DNA from: Pseudomonadota bacterium
Lineage (GTDB): Bacteria; Pseudomonadota; Gammaproteobacteria; Burkholderiales; Burkholderiaceae_B
DNA length: 14,269 bases
Reading direction: 5' to 3'
NCBI GenBank assembly: GCA_023432075.1
Contig: JAEYVD010000598.1
Coordinates: 1-14,269, forward strand
Shown: positions 1-6,524 of the stretch, one piece after another
Numbering within the stretch: the first letter of the stretch is position 1
Layout: each line of letters opens with the position of its first letter
Made by a program: the position numbers and the translations under genes
Notes under the pieces: generated by a model
The model's input: the letters and a program-made list of their open reading frames with translations, nothing else
Database searches by the model: none
What the model was told of the DNA's origin: nothing

Positions 1-210
1 CTTGAATGCGACAGGCGCAGACGCGACAGCGCCCCGCGCCAATTCAGGCACAGGGCGAGTCAACCACCATTGAGACGCTGAGAGCAGCACTTCGGCGTTG
101 GCCGAATGCGGCTGCACTTTAACCCAGCCTTTCACACCGTAGGCTGCAGTGATGCGGCCCAGCTCGACCAAATCCGTAGGCGCCGCGTTGGAGGTTGCGG
201 CATCAGGCAT
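1..210 (-). CDS. rimM: 16S rRNA processing protein RimM, N-terminal part (cut by window edge)
   Basis: RimM binds the 30S subunit near S19 and helps the head of 16S rRNA mature. Reading the minus strand from the ATG at 208-210 gives 70 residues without a stop. After a short variable N-terminus comes ELGRITAAYGVKGWVKVQPH, the characteristic start of the RimM beta-barrel domain (residues about 16-35), followed by a Ser/Trp-rich stretch (SQWWLTRP). The gene continues past the left edge, so the C-terminal PRC-barrel part is not seen. It lies 140 bp downstream of rpsP on the same strand, the usual rpsP-rimM-trmD-rplS order of proteobacteria, and is probably co-transcribed with rpsP. The ribosome binding site is weak (AAAGAG 8 bases before the ATG). 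No promoter of its own is obvious. Confidence 0.93.
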   Translation of the reverse strand, partial: MPDAATSNAAPTDLVELGRITAAYGVKGWVKVQPHSANAEVLLSASQWWLTRPVPELARGAVASAPVAFK

Positions 211-305
211 TTATCGTGCTCTTTATCGGCTTGGATAGCGATGAAGCAGCTAGGAACGTCGGCTGGCAAGCGCAGGGCTTTCAGCGTGGAAAAACTAGCC
301 GCTCA

Positions 306-333
306 GAATTCAGCTAAAGAATTTCAGCTAAGG
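306..333. repeat. Short imperfect direct repeat between rpsP and rimM
   Basis: Two adjacent copies of a 13-14 bp unit, GAATTCAGCTAAA and GAATTTCAGCTAAG, lie in the 140-bp rpsP-rimM spacer. They differ mainly by one inserted T. The rest of the spacer (211-350) shows no clear promoter, hairpin or reading frame. The repeat may be chance or a trace of a small duplication, and no function is claimed. Confidence 0.45.
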
Positions 334-350
334 ATATGCGACGCGGGCAA

Positions 351-611
351 TTAGGCCGCGGCGGAAACCTTGGCCGAGTATTCCTTGACCAGACGCTCGA
401 CGGCGGGCGACAGTTGCGCGCCGGTGCCGGTCCAGTACTGCACGCGATCCAGCGCAATGCGCAGGTTTTCCGTGCCTTCGCTAGCCACGGGGTTGTAAAA
501 ACCCACGCGCTCGATAAAGCGGCCGTCGCGACGGTTACGCGAATCGGTGGCCACCAGGTTGTAGAACGGACGCTTCTTGGACCCACCGCGGGCCAGGCGA
601 ATCACCACCAT
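351..611 (-). CDS. rpsP: 30S ribosomal protein S16
   Basis: S16 is a small primary-binding protein of the 30S subunit needed for 16S rRNA folding. The 86-residue protein begins [20 protein letters not shown] and continues with [21 protein letters not shown], the family's core signature, and has normal length with a short Lys/Ala-rich tail. The ATG at 609-611 is preceded by AAGGGA about 5-6 bases upstream. A strong promoter lies 36-65 bases upstream. It is the first gene of the ribosomal operon leading into rimM. Confidence 0.98.
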   Translation of the reverse strand: MVVIRLARGGSKKRPFYNLVATDSRNRRDGRFIERVGFYNPVASEGTENLRIALDRVQYWTGTGAQLSPAVERLVKEYSAKVSAAA

Positions 612-646
612 AGGTAATCCCTTGAATTAGTTGTGAAAAACGGGAA

Positions 647-676
647 ATTCTAGCACTGAAAGAAGCCTGCTGGCAA
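647..676 (-). promoter_or_regulatory. Extended -10 sigma-70 promoter of rpsP
   Basis: On the minus strand TTGCCA (671-676) is followed after 18 bases by TAGAAT (647-652), and the bases TGC directly before the -10 make an extended -10 element. The start of transcription would be near 640, giving a leader of about 30 bases before the rpsP ATG. The match is good for both hexamers and fits the need for strong ribosomal protein expression. Judged from sequence only. Confidence 0.75.
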
Positions 677-1117
677 ATGCGAGTGCCGAAATCTGTGATG
701 CGGCGCGATTTGTATCCTAAAACACCACATCCGGGTATTCTACAAGCACGAGCCCAGCCCTGCTGCGGCTCGATCTGCAGGCGCTCCCCGGGCCGCGTTG
801 ACGCCCGAAGCGGTCCTGGAATGTGCCGGGGTTGTGTCCACCCGGTCATGCCGGCCCGGGCTCTTGCCTGCAGCGTGCTTCGTTGTCATGCGTTTGAGCA
901 GTTGGTGCGTCTGAAGAGCAATCTGATTGGAGAGATCGGATTCATGTCGACCCGCGCAAAACTCTACGCCCTGCCCTTGCCGGCCTCCCCGCAACGACAG
1001 CCGTTCCCTGCCTTCCTTTCCCCCTCAGCGCCCGAACGCCCCGATCGGGGCGGCTGCGCCCCCGCGTGACTCCGCTTCTCCCCCCCACAAACTTCCTTGA
1101 ACTGGAGTGTGCACATC
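677..1117. other. Gene-poor spacer between divergent rpsP and the exported-protein gene
   Basis: This 440-bp stretch separates two divergently transcribed genes. Open frames here have no recognisable family signature. It contains an imperfect inverted repeat at 920-942 (8-bp arms with one mismatch around a 7-bp spacer), a short ATG frame at 944-1069 with GGAGAG 9 bases before it, and a perfect 16-bp palindrome at 1037-1052. The promoter for the plus-strand gene must lie here, but I see no good -35/-10 pair. Confidence 0.5.
1037..1052. repeat. Perfect 16-bp GC-rich palindrome upstream of the exported-protein gene
   Basis: CGCCCCGATCGGGGCG reads the same on both strands without a spacer. It lies 66 bases before the ATG at 1118. 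It has no loop large enough for a stable hairpin, so it looks more like a dimeric-protein site than a terminator. No T run follows on either strand. In GC-rich DNA such palindromes can arise by chance, and the binding protein, if any, is unknown. Confidence 0.45.
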
Positions 1118-1699
1118 ATGAAGAACCAAAAATCCGTCTTCGCGCCCGTCGCGCGCCTGGCTGTGGCTGGATTGCTGGCGGGATCCCTTGCGCTGCCAAC
1201 GGGCGCGTCCGCGCGGGTGATGGGTGCAGCGCTGACGACTGCATCCGGCCAGGTGACCGCGGTGGATCAGGCCAGCCGAACCATCACCCTGCGCGGCGCC
1301 GATGGCAATACCGTGGAGATCGTGGCAGGACCGGATATCCGCAATTTCAAGCAAATCAAACCAGGCGACACCCTGACGCTGGATTACTACGAGTCGATCG
1401 CGGTGGATGTGCGGCCCGCAGGCTCCGGCGCACCTGAAGTCGTCACCGAAACCGCCGCGGCCCGCACGGCCAAGGGCGCGATGCCAGGCGGGGCCGTTGG
1501 CCGTCAGACCACGATCACGGCAGAGATCTGGCACATCAACCAAAGCGCGAACCTGGTGATCCTGAAAGGCCCCCAGGGCGGCCGCCGCACCATTCAGGTC
1601 AGGGATCCGGCGCTGCGTGAGAAACTCCGGCAACTGAAGGAAGGTGACCTCGTGGACTTCACGATCACCCAGGCGGTTGCCGCGGCCATCCACCGCTAG
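1118..1699 (+). CDS. Exported protein with two tandem copies of a small beta-rich domain
   Basis: I do not recognise a named family. The start chosen is ATG 1118, with GGAG 10 bases upstream; a TTG seven codons earlier is less likely. Residues 1-32 form a signal peptide: a Lys-containing N-region, a hydrophobic core (LAVAGLLAGSLAL) and an ASA cleavage site. The mature part has two similar blocks, residues about 43-98 and 133-191. Each runs from a 'G/E-x-hydrophobic' strand through a 'D/N-Q-x-S/A ... I-x-L-x-G' strand to a 'lysine-x-G-D-x-hydrophobic' strand (KPGDTLTLDY and KEGDLVDFTI), joined by a Gly/Ala/Thr linker. Known proteins with this pattern are periplasmic DUF5666/OB-like folds; that link is inference. 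It is the only plus-strand gene in the window, stands alone and ends just before a terminator shared with the opposing tusA-like gene. Confidence 0.8.
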   Translation: MKNQKSVFAPVARLAVAGLLAGSLALPTGASARVMGAALTTASGQVTAVDQASRTITLRGADGNTVEIVAGPDIRNFKQIKPGDTLTLDYYESIAVDVRPAGSGAPEVVTETAAARTAKGAMPGGAVGRQTTITAEIWHINQSANLVILKGPQGGRRTIQVRDPALREKLRQLKEGDLVDFTITQAVAAAIHR

Positions 1700-1715
1700 G
1701 CAACGCCACCCGAAT

Positions 1716-1742
1716 AAAAAAGGCCCGCTGCGGGAGCGGGCC
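1716..1742 (-). terminator. Intrinsic terminator between convergent genes, strongest for the alaS/tusA side
   Basis: GGCCCGCT (1722-1729) pairs with AGCGGGCC (1735-1742) around a 5-base loop. On the minus strand the stem is followed by six T residues (1716-1721), an ideal intrinsic terminator for the tusA-like gene ending at 1769. On the plus strand the tail is only TGTTTC, so it may stop the exported-protein transcript less well. Confidence 0.88.
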
Positions 1743-1768
1743 TGTTTCATGGAGCGAGCCTGCGCGGT

Positions 1769-2038
1769 TCAGCGCCGGCGCAGGAAATGCACGCAGCGCC
1801 CGTCGGCTTCCTGCTGCGCGACCAGCGCATTGCCGGTTTGGCGCGCAAACGCCTGGAAGTCGCGGATCGCGTTGCGGTCGGTGGTGATCACGCGCACCAC
1901 CTGTCCGCTTTCCATCTGCGCAAGCGCCTTCTTGGCGCGCAGGATGGGCAACGGACACGTCAGGCCGCTTGCATCGACTTCTTGGTCAAACACCGGCGCT
2001 TCCGCGCCGGCATCGAGACGGGAATCGACGTCGCTCAT
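1769..2038 (-). CDS. TusA/SirA-family sulfur carrier protein
   Basis: Small protein of 89 residues of the TusA (SirA/YedF) family, which carries sulfur as a persulfide on one cysteine or binds partners through the same face. The family signature is clear: LTCPLPILRAKKAL, with Cys28-Pro-Leu-Pro31 as the CPxP motif, followed by the alternating strand VVRVITTDRNAIRDFQAF. A second Cys is at 82. The start chosen is ATG 2036-2038, because it overlaps the alaS stop as TGATG; a start seven codons upstream inside alaS is possible. The overlap suggests translation coupled to alaS. Which branch it belongs to (TusA proper for tRNA thiolation, or another) cannot be told from sequence, so no symbol is given. 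Confidence 0.92.
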   Translation of the reverse strand: MSDVDSRLDAGAEAPVFDQEVDASGLTCPLPILRAKKALAQMESGQVVRVITTDRNAIRDFQAFARQTGNALVAQQEADGRCVHFLRRR

Positions 2039-4662
2039 CAGAGACGCTCGTCCACCCACTTCTGCACACCGGCGATCGCCGCGGGCAGCGCAGCGATATC
2101 CGTGCCGCCGCCCATGGCCATGTCGGCACGGCCACCGCCCTTGCCGCCCACCTGGCCGGCCACGAAGCCCACCAGATCACCTGCCTTGATGCGATCGGTC
2201 AGGTCGGCGGTCACGCCGCCCACCACGCTGATCTTGCCGTCGGCCGAACCGGTGGCCAGCAGCACGACGGCGGGCTTCAGACGATCCTTCAGGTTGTCGA
2301 CCATGCCGCGCAGCGCCTTGGGATCGACGTCGCCAATACTGGCCGCCAACACCTTGATGCCCTTGACGTCGACCGCAGCGCTGGAGGCCAGGTCGTTGCC
2401 AGCGCTGGCCGCGAGCTTGTTGCGCGACTGTTCCAGTTCCTTTTCGAGCGCCTTGACCTGATCCTGCACCTGCGCAATACGCGCGGGCAGGTCGGCGGGC
2501 GTGCTGCGCAGCATGCCGGCGACCTGGGTCAGCAAGGCGTTCTGGTTCTGCACCCACGCGAGCGCGTTGTCGCCAGTGATGGCTTCAATGCGGCGCACGC
2601 CGGCGGCCACACCGCCTTCGGAAACGATCTTGAAGAGGCCGATGTCGCCGGTGCGGCTGACGTGCGTGCCGCCGCAGAGTTCGCGCGAGAAGCCGATGTC
2701 GAGCACGCGCACGGTATCGCCGTACTTTTCACCGAACAGCGCCATGGCGCCGCCCTTGACCGCATCGTCATAGCCCATGACCTGCGCGACCGTGGGCTGG
2801 TTGGCCAGGACTTCGGCATTGACGATGGCTTCGACGCGGGCAATCTGCTCGGCCGTCAGCGGCGCATCCTGCGCGAAGTCGAAACGGGTCTTGTCGGGGT
2901 CCACCAGCGAGCCGCGCTGTTGCACGTGCGCGCCCAGCACCTGGCGCAAGGCCTTGTGCATGAGGTGGGTGGCCGAGTGGTTGCGCACCGTGCGGGCGCG
3001 GCGGACGGCGTCCACCCGGGCCAGCAGCGTGTCGCCCACGGCAAGCGAGCCGGATTCCAGCGTGCCGTGATGGCCGAACACACCGGACTGGATCTTGAGC
3101 GTGTCGGCGACGGCAAAGCGCACGCCATCGGCTTCGAGCAGACCGGTGTCGCCCACCTGGCCGCCCGACTCCGCATAGAACGGGGTGGCGTCCAGCACGA
3201 CGACGGCGCTCTGGCCGGCTTTGACTTCCTGCACTTGCGTGCCGTCCACGTACAGGGCGGTGACCTTGACGTTGTCCAGCTCAAGCTTTTCGTAGCCTTC
3301 GAATCGCGTTTCGGCGCCTTCGTAGCTGAGGCCTTCGGCCATCTTGAACTTGCCGGCGGCACGAGCTTGGTCGCGTTGACGTTCCATCGCGACCTCGAAG
3401 CCGGCCATGTCGACTTCGACTTCACGTTCGCGGCAGATGTCGGCCGTGAGGTCGACGGGGAAGCCGTAGGTGTCGTACAGCGTGAACAGCGTGGTGCCGT
3501 CCAGCACGCCGCCCTTGGGCACGTTGGCCAGGGCGGTGTCCAGGATGCGCATGCCGTGTTCGAGGGTTTCGCCGAAGCGCTCTTCTTCCTGCTTGAGAAC
3601 CTGGGCCACGCGCTCGGCGGCGGCCGCCAGTTCCGGATAGGCCTCGCCCATTTCGGCAACGAGATCCGGCACCAGGCGATGGAAGAAAGGCTTGGTCTGG
3701 CCCAGCTTGTAGCCGTGGCGCAGCGCGCGGCGCACGATGCGGCGCAGCACGTAGCCGCGGCCTTCGTTGCTGGGAATCACGCCGTCGACGATAAGGAACG
3801 AGCAGGCGCGGATGTGGTCGGCGATGACCTTGAGCGAGTTGTCTTCCAGGTCCTTGATGCCGGTTTCGCGCGCGGCGGCGGCGATCAGGTGCTGGAAGAG
3901 ATCGATTTCGTAGTTGGAATGCACGCCCTGCAGCACGGCGGCAATGCGTTCCAGACCCATGCCGGTGTCGACACAGGGACGCGGCAGGCGCGGCATGTTG
4001 CCGGCGGCGTCGCGTTCGAACTGCATGAACACCAGGTTCCAGATTTCGATGTAGCGGTCGCCGTCTTCTTCGGGCGATCCCGGAGGGCCGCCCCAGATCT
4101 CGGGACCGTGGTCAAAAAAGATTTCGGAGCACGGACCGCACGGGCCGGTGTCCGCCATCTGCCAGAAGTTGTCGGACGCATAGCGCGCGCCCTTGTTGTC
4201 GCCGATGCGGATGATGCGCTCGGTCGGAACGCCCACTTCCTTGGCCCAGATGTCGTAGGCCTCGTCGTCTTCCTGGTAGACGGTGACCCAGAGCTTTTCC
4301 GCCGGCAGCTTGTAGACCTGCGTCAAGAGCTCCCAGGCGTACTGGATGGCGTCGCGCTTGAAGTAGTCGCCAAAGCTGAAATTGCCCAGCATTTCGAAGA
4401 ACGTATGGTGGCGGGCGGTGTAGCCCACGTTCTCCAGGTCGTTGTGCTTGCCCCCGGCGCGCACGCTGCGCTGCGACGAGGTGGCTCGCGTGTACGACCG
4501 CGATTCCTTGCCCGTGAAGACGTCCTTGAACTGGACCATGCCCGAATTGGTGAAGAGCAGGGTCGGGTCGTTGCCCGGGACGAGCGACGACGAAGGAACA
4601 ATGGTGTGTCCCTTGGACTTGAAGAATTGCAGGAACTGCTGGCGAATCTCGGAGGATTTCAT
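2038..4662 (-). CDS. alaS: Alanine--tRNA ligase
   Basis: Charges tRNA-Ala with alanine in the cytoplasm and clears mischarged Ser/Gly. The 874-residue protein matches the usual bacterial length. The N-terminus [20 protein letters not shown] leads to class II aminoacylation motifs including [16 protein letters not shown] and [20 protein letters not shown]. The editing domain carries the zinc motif HSATH near residue 560 and CGGTH near 660, and the C-terminal coiled/C-Ala part ends with a Gly-rich [15 protein letters not shown] stretch. The start at ATG 4660-4662 fits the family; the frame stays open further upstream through pilV but that part has no AlaRS similarity. No clear Shine-Dalgarno is present. 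It has its own promoter (TATAAT at 4696-4701) and overlaps the downstream tusA-like gene by 1 base. Confidence 0.98.
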   Translation of the reverse strand: MKSSEIRQQFLQFFKSKGHTIVPSSSLVPGNDPTLLFTNSGMVQFKDVFTGKESRSYTRATSSQRSVRAGGKHNDLENVGYTARHHTFFEMLGNFSFGDYFKRDAIQYAWELLTQVYKLPAEKLWVTVYQEDDEAYDIWAKEVGVPTERIIRIGDNKGARYASDNFWQMADTGPCGPCSEIFFDHGPEIWGGPPGSPEEDGDRYIEIWNLVFMQFERDAAGNMPRLPRPCVDTGMGLERIAAVLQGVHSNYEIDLFQHLIAAAARETGIKDLEDNSLKVIADHIRACSFLIVDGVIPSNEGRGYVLRRIVRRALRHGYKLGQTKPFFHRLVPDLVAEMGEAYPELAAAAERVAQVLKQEEERFGETLEHGMRILDTALANVPKGGVLDGTTLFTLYDTYGFPVDLTADICREREVEVDMAGFEVAMERQRDQARAAGKFKMAEGLSYEGAETRFEGYEKLELDNVKVTALYVDGTQVQEVKAGQSAVVVLDATPFYAESGGQVGDTGLLEADGVRFAVADTLKIQSGVFGHHGTLESGSLAVGDTLLARVDAVRRARTVRNHSATHLMHKALRQVLGAHVQQRGSLVDPDKTRFDFAQDAPLTAEQIARVEAIVNAEVLANQPTVAQVMGYDDAVKGGAMALFGEKYGDTVRVLDIGFSRELCGGTHVSRTGDIGLFKIVSEGGVAAGVRRIEAITGDNALAWVQNQNALLTQVAGMLRSTPADLPARIAQVQDQVKALEKELEQSRNKLAASAGNDLASSAAVDVKGIKVLAASIGDVDPKALRGMVDNLKDRLKPAVVLLATGSADGKISVVGGVTADLTDRIKAGDLVGFVAGQVGGKGGGRADMAMGGGTDIAALPAAIAGVQKWVDERL

Positions 4663-4683
4663 CGTGGATGAAGCAGAATTTAG

Positions 4684-4701
4684 GGCGAATCGCCAATTAT
4701 A
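4684..4701 (-). promoter_or_regulatory. alaS -10 box with adjoining inverted repeat (candidate operator)
   Basis: A perfect TATAAT lies on the minus strand at 4696-4701, placing the transcription start near 4688 and leaving a leader of about 27 bases. No good -35 hexamer lies 16-18 bases upstream. Directly downstream is GGCGATTCGCC (4684-4694), a perfect inverted repeat with 5-bp arms covering the expected start site. E. coli AlaRS is known to repress its own gene by binding a palindrome at the start site, so a similar operator is possible here; that is inference. Confidence 0.55.
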
Positions 4702-4742
4702 GAGGGTTGGCGGGAATACGCGGGGAATGGGCTGTACGGCGG

Positions 4743-5849
4743 TTACCGGACACAGACATAACCGATGGTCCAGCCTTCGGTTCCCTTCCAGACCCCGCCC
4801 GAGGACACGACGACGCTCTCGTAGCCCGTCGGGCATGCGCACTGGCCCGTGCGGGGGTTGGCCGTGGAAATGCCGGTGTAATGGAAGCAACCGAGCGGGT
4901 AATTCACGCTGTAAGCGCCCCCAAAGCCACCGCTGGCCTGCATCCAGACTCCCGATTCGCAGGAAAGCAGCTGCCCGGCGACGGATTTGGCAAGCGCGCC
5001 GGGCTGCGCCCCGCAGGCGTGGCCCGGGACTTCCCGGGCGCCCACGTTGACGTACCCGCCCGTGTCCACGCTGCCAGCGACCGTCAGCCCGCCCTGCAGA
5101 TCCGGATCGCGGGTGTCGCGCATTTTCACGTAGCCGCTCAGGTCCGGCAGCCCGGCGCCGGCGCCTGCCCACAGGGCAAGCGTGCCGGGTGCATACGCGG
5201 GCGCGTCGGCGGCCAGCGGATTGGGAAACCCATACGCCGCGCCCCGCAGTTGGGCCGGCGCCAGCGGCCACACTGCCCCGCCATACCCATCCGCGGCCGC
5301 GATGACGGACGCCATCGCGACCTCATCCGGCGCTTGCGTCCCTTTTTTCAGCAAAGGTTTGTCGGCGTAGACGAGGCCATCCAACCGGCAGGGTTCCTCC
5401 GGGCAGGATGCGCTGCGCGCGATCCGAATGTCCGCCCCGAGGCCCAGCGCCGACTGGTCGGGAAAGTCCGCGGGCAAAAGCCCCTGGGCGCGCAATTCCG
5501 CCAGACTGGGTCGCAGGGCATCCGCAAACAGCGGATGCCCTTCGCTATCCAAAGGCGGCTTGCCTTGGGTCAAGGCTTCGGCATGCCGAGACAGCATATC
5601 CGTCACCGCCAGGCGGATCTGCGTCATCCAGACACCCGTTGACCGGGCCGCGGAAGCTTCAATGCGGTGAACGACTTCGCTGGAGGCCCAGATGGCGACG
5701 GCGGTGGTGATGGCCAGCGCCAGCGCCATGCCGATGAGCGAAAAGCCCGCCTGGCGCCGCGTGGCGGCGGGCAGGAGCCGGCGCCCTGCCGGCACGCTTG
5801 GGACGCTTGGGACGCTTGGAGCGCTTGGGGCGCTTGGAGTCCGGCTCAT
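4743..5849 (-). CDS. pilV: PilV-like minor pilin / probable pilus-tip adhesin of a type IVb pilus
   Basis: Large 368-residue prepilin related to the shufflon protein PilV of the R64 thin pilus, which sits at the tip and selects the surface bound. The ATG at 5847-5849 overlaps the pilS stop (ATGA). A 35-residue leader with Ser-Pro-Val/Ala repeats ends in RRQAG, then the mature end [19 protein letters not shown] forms the pilin helix (residues 36-54). Mature position 5 is Gly40 instead of the usual Glu. The C-terminal half is Gly-rich with the block VPGHACG...[13 protein letters not shown] (275-304), typical of the PilV constant region, then a Cys-rich end (C321, C337, C339, C366). Eight cysteines in the mature part may form disulfides. 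There is no recombination site or alternative C-terminal cassette before alaS, so the protein is probably fixed. It is the last gene of the operon. Confidence 0.9.
   Translation of the reverse strand: MSRTPSAPSAPSVPSVPSVPAGRRLLPAATRRQAGFSLIGMALALAITTAVAIWASSEVVHRIEASAARSTGVWMTQIRLAVTDMLSRHAEALTQGKPPLDSEGHPLFADALRPSLAELRAQGLLPADFPDQSALGLGADIRIARSASCPEEPCRLDGLVYADKPLLKKGTQAPDEVAMASVIAAADGYGGAVWPLAPAQLRGAAYGFPNPLAADAPAYAPGTLALWAGAGAGLPDLSGYVKMRDTRDPDLQGGLTVAGSVDTGGYVNVGAREVPGHACGAQPGALAKSVAGQLLSCESGVWMQASGGFGGAYSVNYPLGCFHYTGISTANPRTGQCACPTGYESVVVSSGGVWKGTEGWTIGYVCVR
5796..5840 (-). repeat. Five tandem 9-bp repeats encoding the PilV leader
   Basis: Five consecutive units of the form NNN-CCA-AGC (ACT, GCC, GCT, GTC, GTC as the variable codon) encode Thr/Ala/Val-Pro-Ser repeats directly after the first three codons of pilV. 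The last two units are identical. Since the unit is three codons long, gain or loss of units would change leader length without shifting the frame. The repeat lies before the prepilin peptidase site, so it is absent from the mature pilin. Confidence 0.9.
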
Positions 5850-6463
5850 CTTGCGGTGAAAACGAATGTGTTCACGTCGCCTTGGCTGCATTGGGCCTGG
5901 GCCAGTGCGGCGCGGTACGGCGTGGCAGGATTGGCGATCGAGTCCTTGACGACCTTGGCGCCGCTGCTGCCGCTGATGGAAATGATTTCCGACACCCGCT
6001 GCAGGACGGACGCCAACGCCGGGCAGGCAGCATGGCTGACGCTGGTAAGCGTCAGCGTGAAGGCGGATCCCATGCCCGCCCCGTCGACGGAGGCCGGTTC
6101 AACCTGGACCACGCCGCTGCCACTGGTGCCGCTGCCTCCCAGGCCGTGGGCCACGCTTGCCGCCGCGCCCGTTCCCTGCACCGACAGCACGGTGGAGTCG
6201 CGCAGCGCATTGGCCAGCGCGCCGGTGTCCAGTCCGGTGTAGGGCGTCACGCCGCCGCCCTGCGCGTTGATTTTCATGCTGGCGATGAAGCGCTGCAGTT
6301 CTTCGCCTACCTTCGGCACCTTGTTTTCTATGACGTAGCCGCCAATGGCAGGGATGCCGACGATCGCGATGAGCAGGACGATAGCCGTGACGATGGATAC
6401 CTCCATCAACGAAAAACCCTGCTGCTTCCCACCGGCGCATCGGGACAGTCTGACTCTTTTCAT
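5846..6463 (-). CDS. pilS: Major pilin PilS of a type IVb pilus
   Basis: Prepilin of 205 residues and the main building block of the pilus. MKRVRLSRCAGGKQQG is a 16-residue basic leader ending in Gly16. The mature protein starts FSLMEVSIVTAIVLLIAIVG, with Phe at 1 and Glu at 5 (E21), as expected for a subunit that packs in the filament. A Gly/Ser-rich globular head follows, with Cys147 and Cys192 placed to form the C-terminal D-region disulfide usual in type IV pilins. The start at ATG 6461-6463 is favoured by AGAGGA 5 bases upstream; an ATG two codons earlier lies too close to it. It follows pilR after a 61-bp gap with a hairpin, and pilV overlaps its stop. Relation to R64 PilS comes from gene order and features. 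Confidence 0.93.
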   Translation of the reverse strand: MKRVRLSRCAGGKQQGFSLMEVSIVTAIVLLIAIVGIPAIGGYVIENKVPKVGEELQRFIASMKINAQGGGVTPYTGLDTGALANALRDSTVLSVQGTGAAASVAHGLGGSGTSGSGVVQVEPASVDGAGMGSAFTLTLTSVSHAACPALASVLQRVSEIISISGSSGAKVVKDSIANPATPYRAALAQAQCSQGDVNTFVFTAR

Positions 6464-6468
6464 GAACA

Positions 6469-6474
6469 TCCTCT
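6469..6474 (-). promoter_or_regulatory. Ribosome binding site deciding the pilS start
   Basis: AGAGGA on the minus strand sits 5 bases before the ATG at 6463. Another ATG at 6469 begins inside this motif, so the downstream ATG is the likely start. This gives the 16-residue leader. Confidence 0.7.
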
Positions 6475-6479
6475 TTGAT

Positions 6480-6501
6480 AAAAGCGCGCGGCATACCGCG
6501 C
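6480..6501 (-). terminator. Hairpin with short U tract in the pilR-pilS gap (attenuator or RNA-stabilising hairpin)
   Basis: On the minus strand GCGCGG (6496-6501) pairs with CCGCGC (6486-6491) around a TATG loop, followed by GC and four T residues (6480-6483). It lies in the only real gap of the operon and just before the pilS ribosome binding site. The short stem and short T tract suggest a partial terminator or a 5' stabilising structure, which could set different amounts of machine and pilin. No separate pilS promoter is evident. Confidence 0.55.
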
Positions 6502-6524
6502 TGTTGCGGCCAACCCGCGATTCA

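Noticed and set aside
741..790. Second rpsP promoter based on TAGAAT at about 738-743 on the minus strand
   Set aside because: No acceptable -35 hexamer lies 16-19 bases upstream, and the promoter at 647-676 is much better.
677..1069. A 130-codon plus-strand ORF upstream of the exported-protein gene
   Set aside because: It has many Cys and Arg, no signature, no good ribosome site and starts close to the rpsP promoter. Only its last 41 codons (944-1069) have a plausible start signal.
1025..1750. A 241-codon minus-strand ORF over the exported-protein gene
   Set aside because: It is a shadow: the plus-strand frame has a signal peptide, a duplicated domain and a ribosome site, and the minus-strand frame would run through the terminator stem.
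1969..4671. A 900-codon open frame on the plus strand opposite alaS
   Set aside because: It is the antisense shadow of alaS. Its composition (rich in His, Ala, Gly, Arg, Val, Asp) is what high-GC antisense frames give, and alaS itself is certain.
4663..5271. N-terminal extension of alaS to a start at 5271
   Set aside because: The extra 203 residues overlap pilV in another frame and have no AlaRS similarity. [10 protein letters not shown] at 4662 is the family N-terminus.
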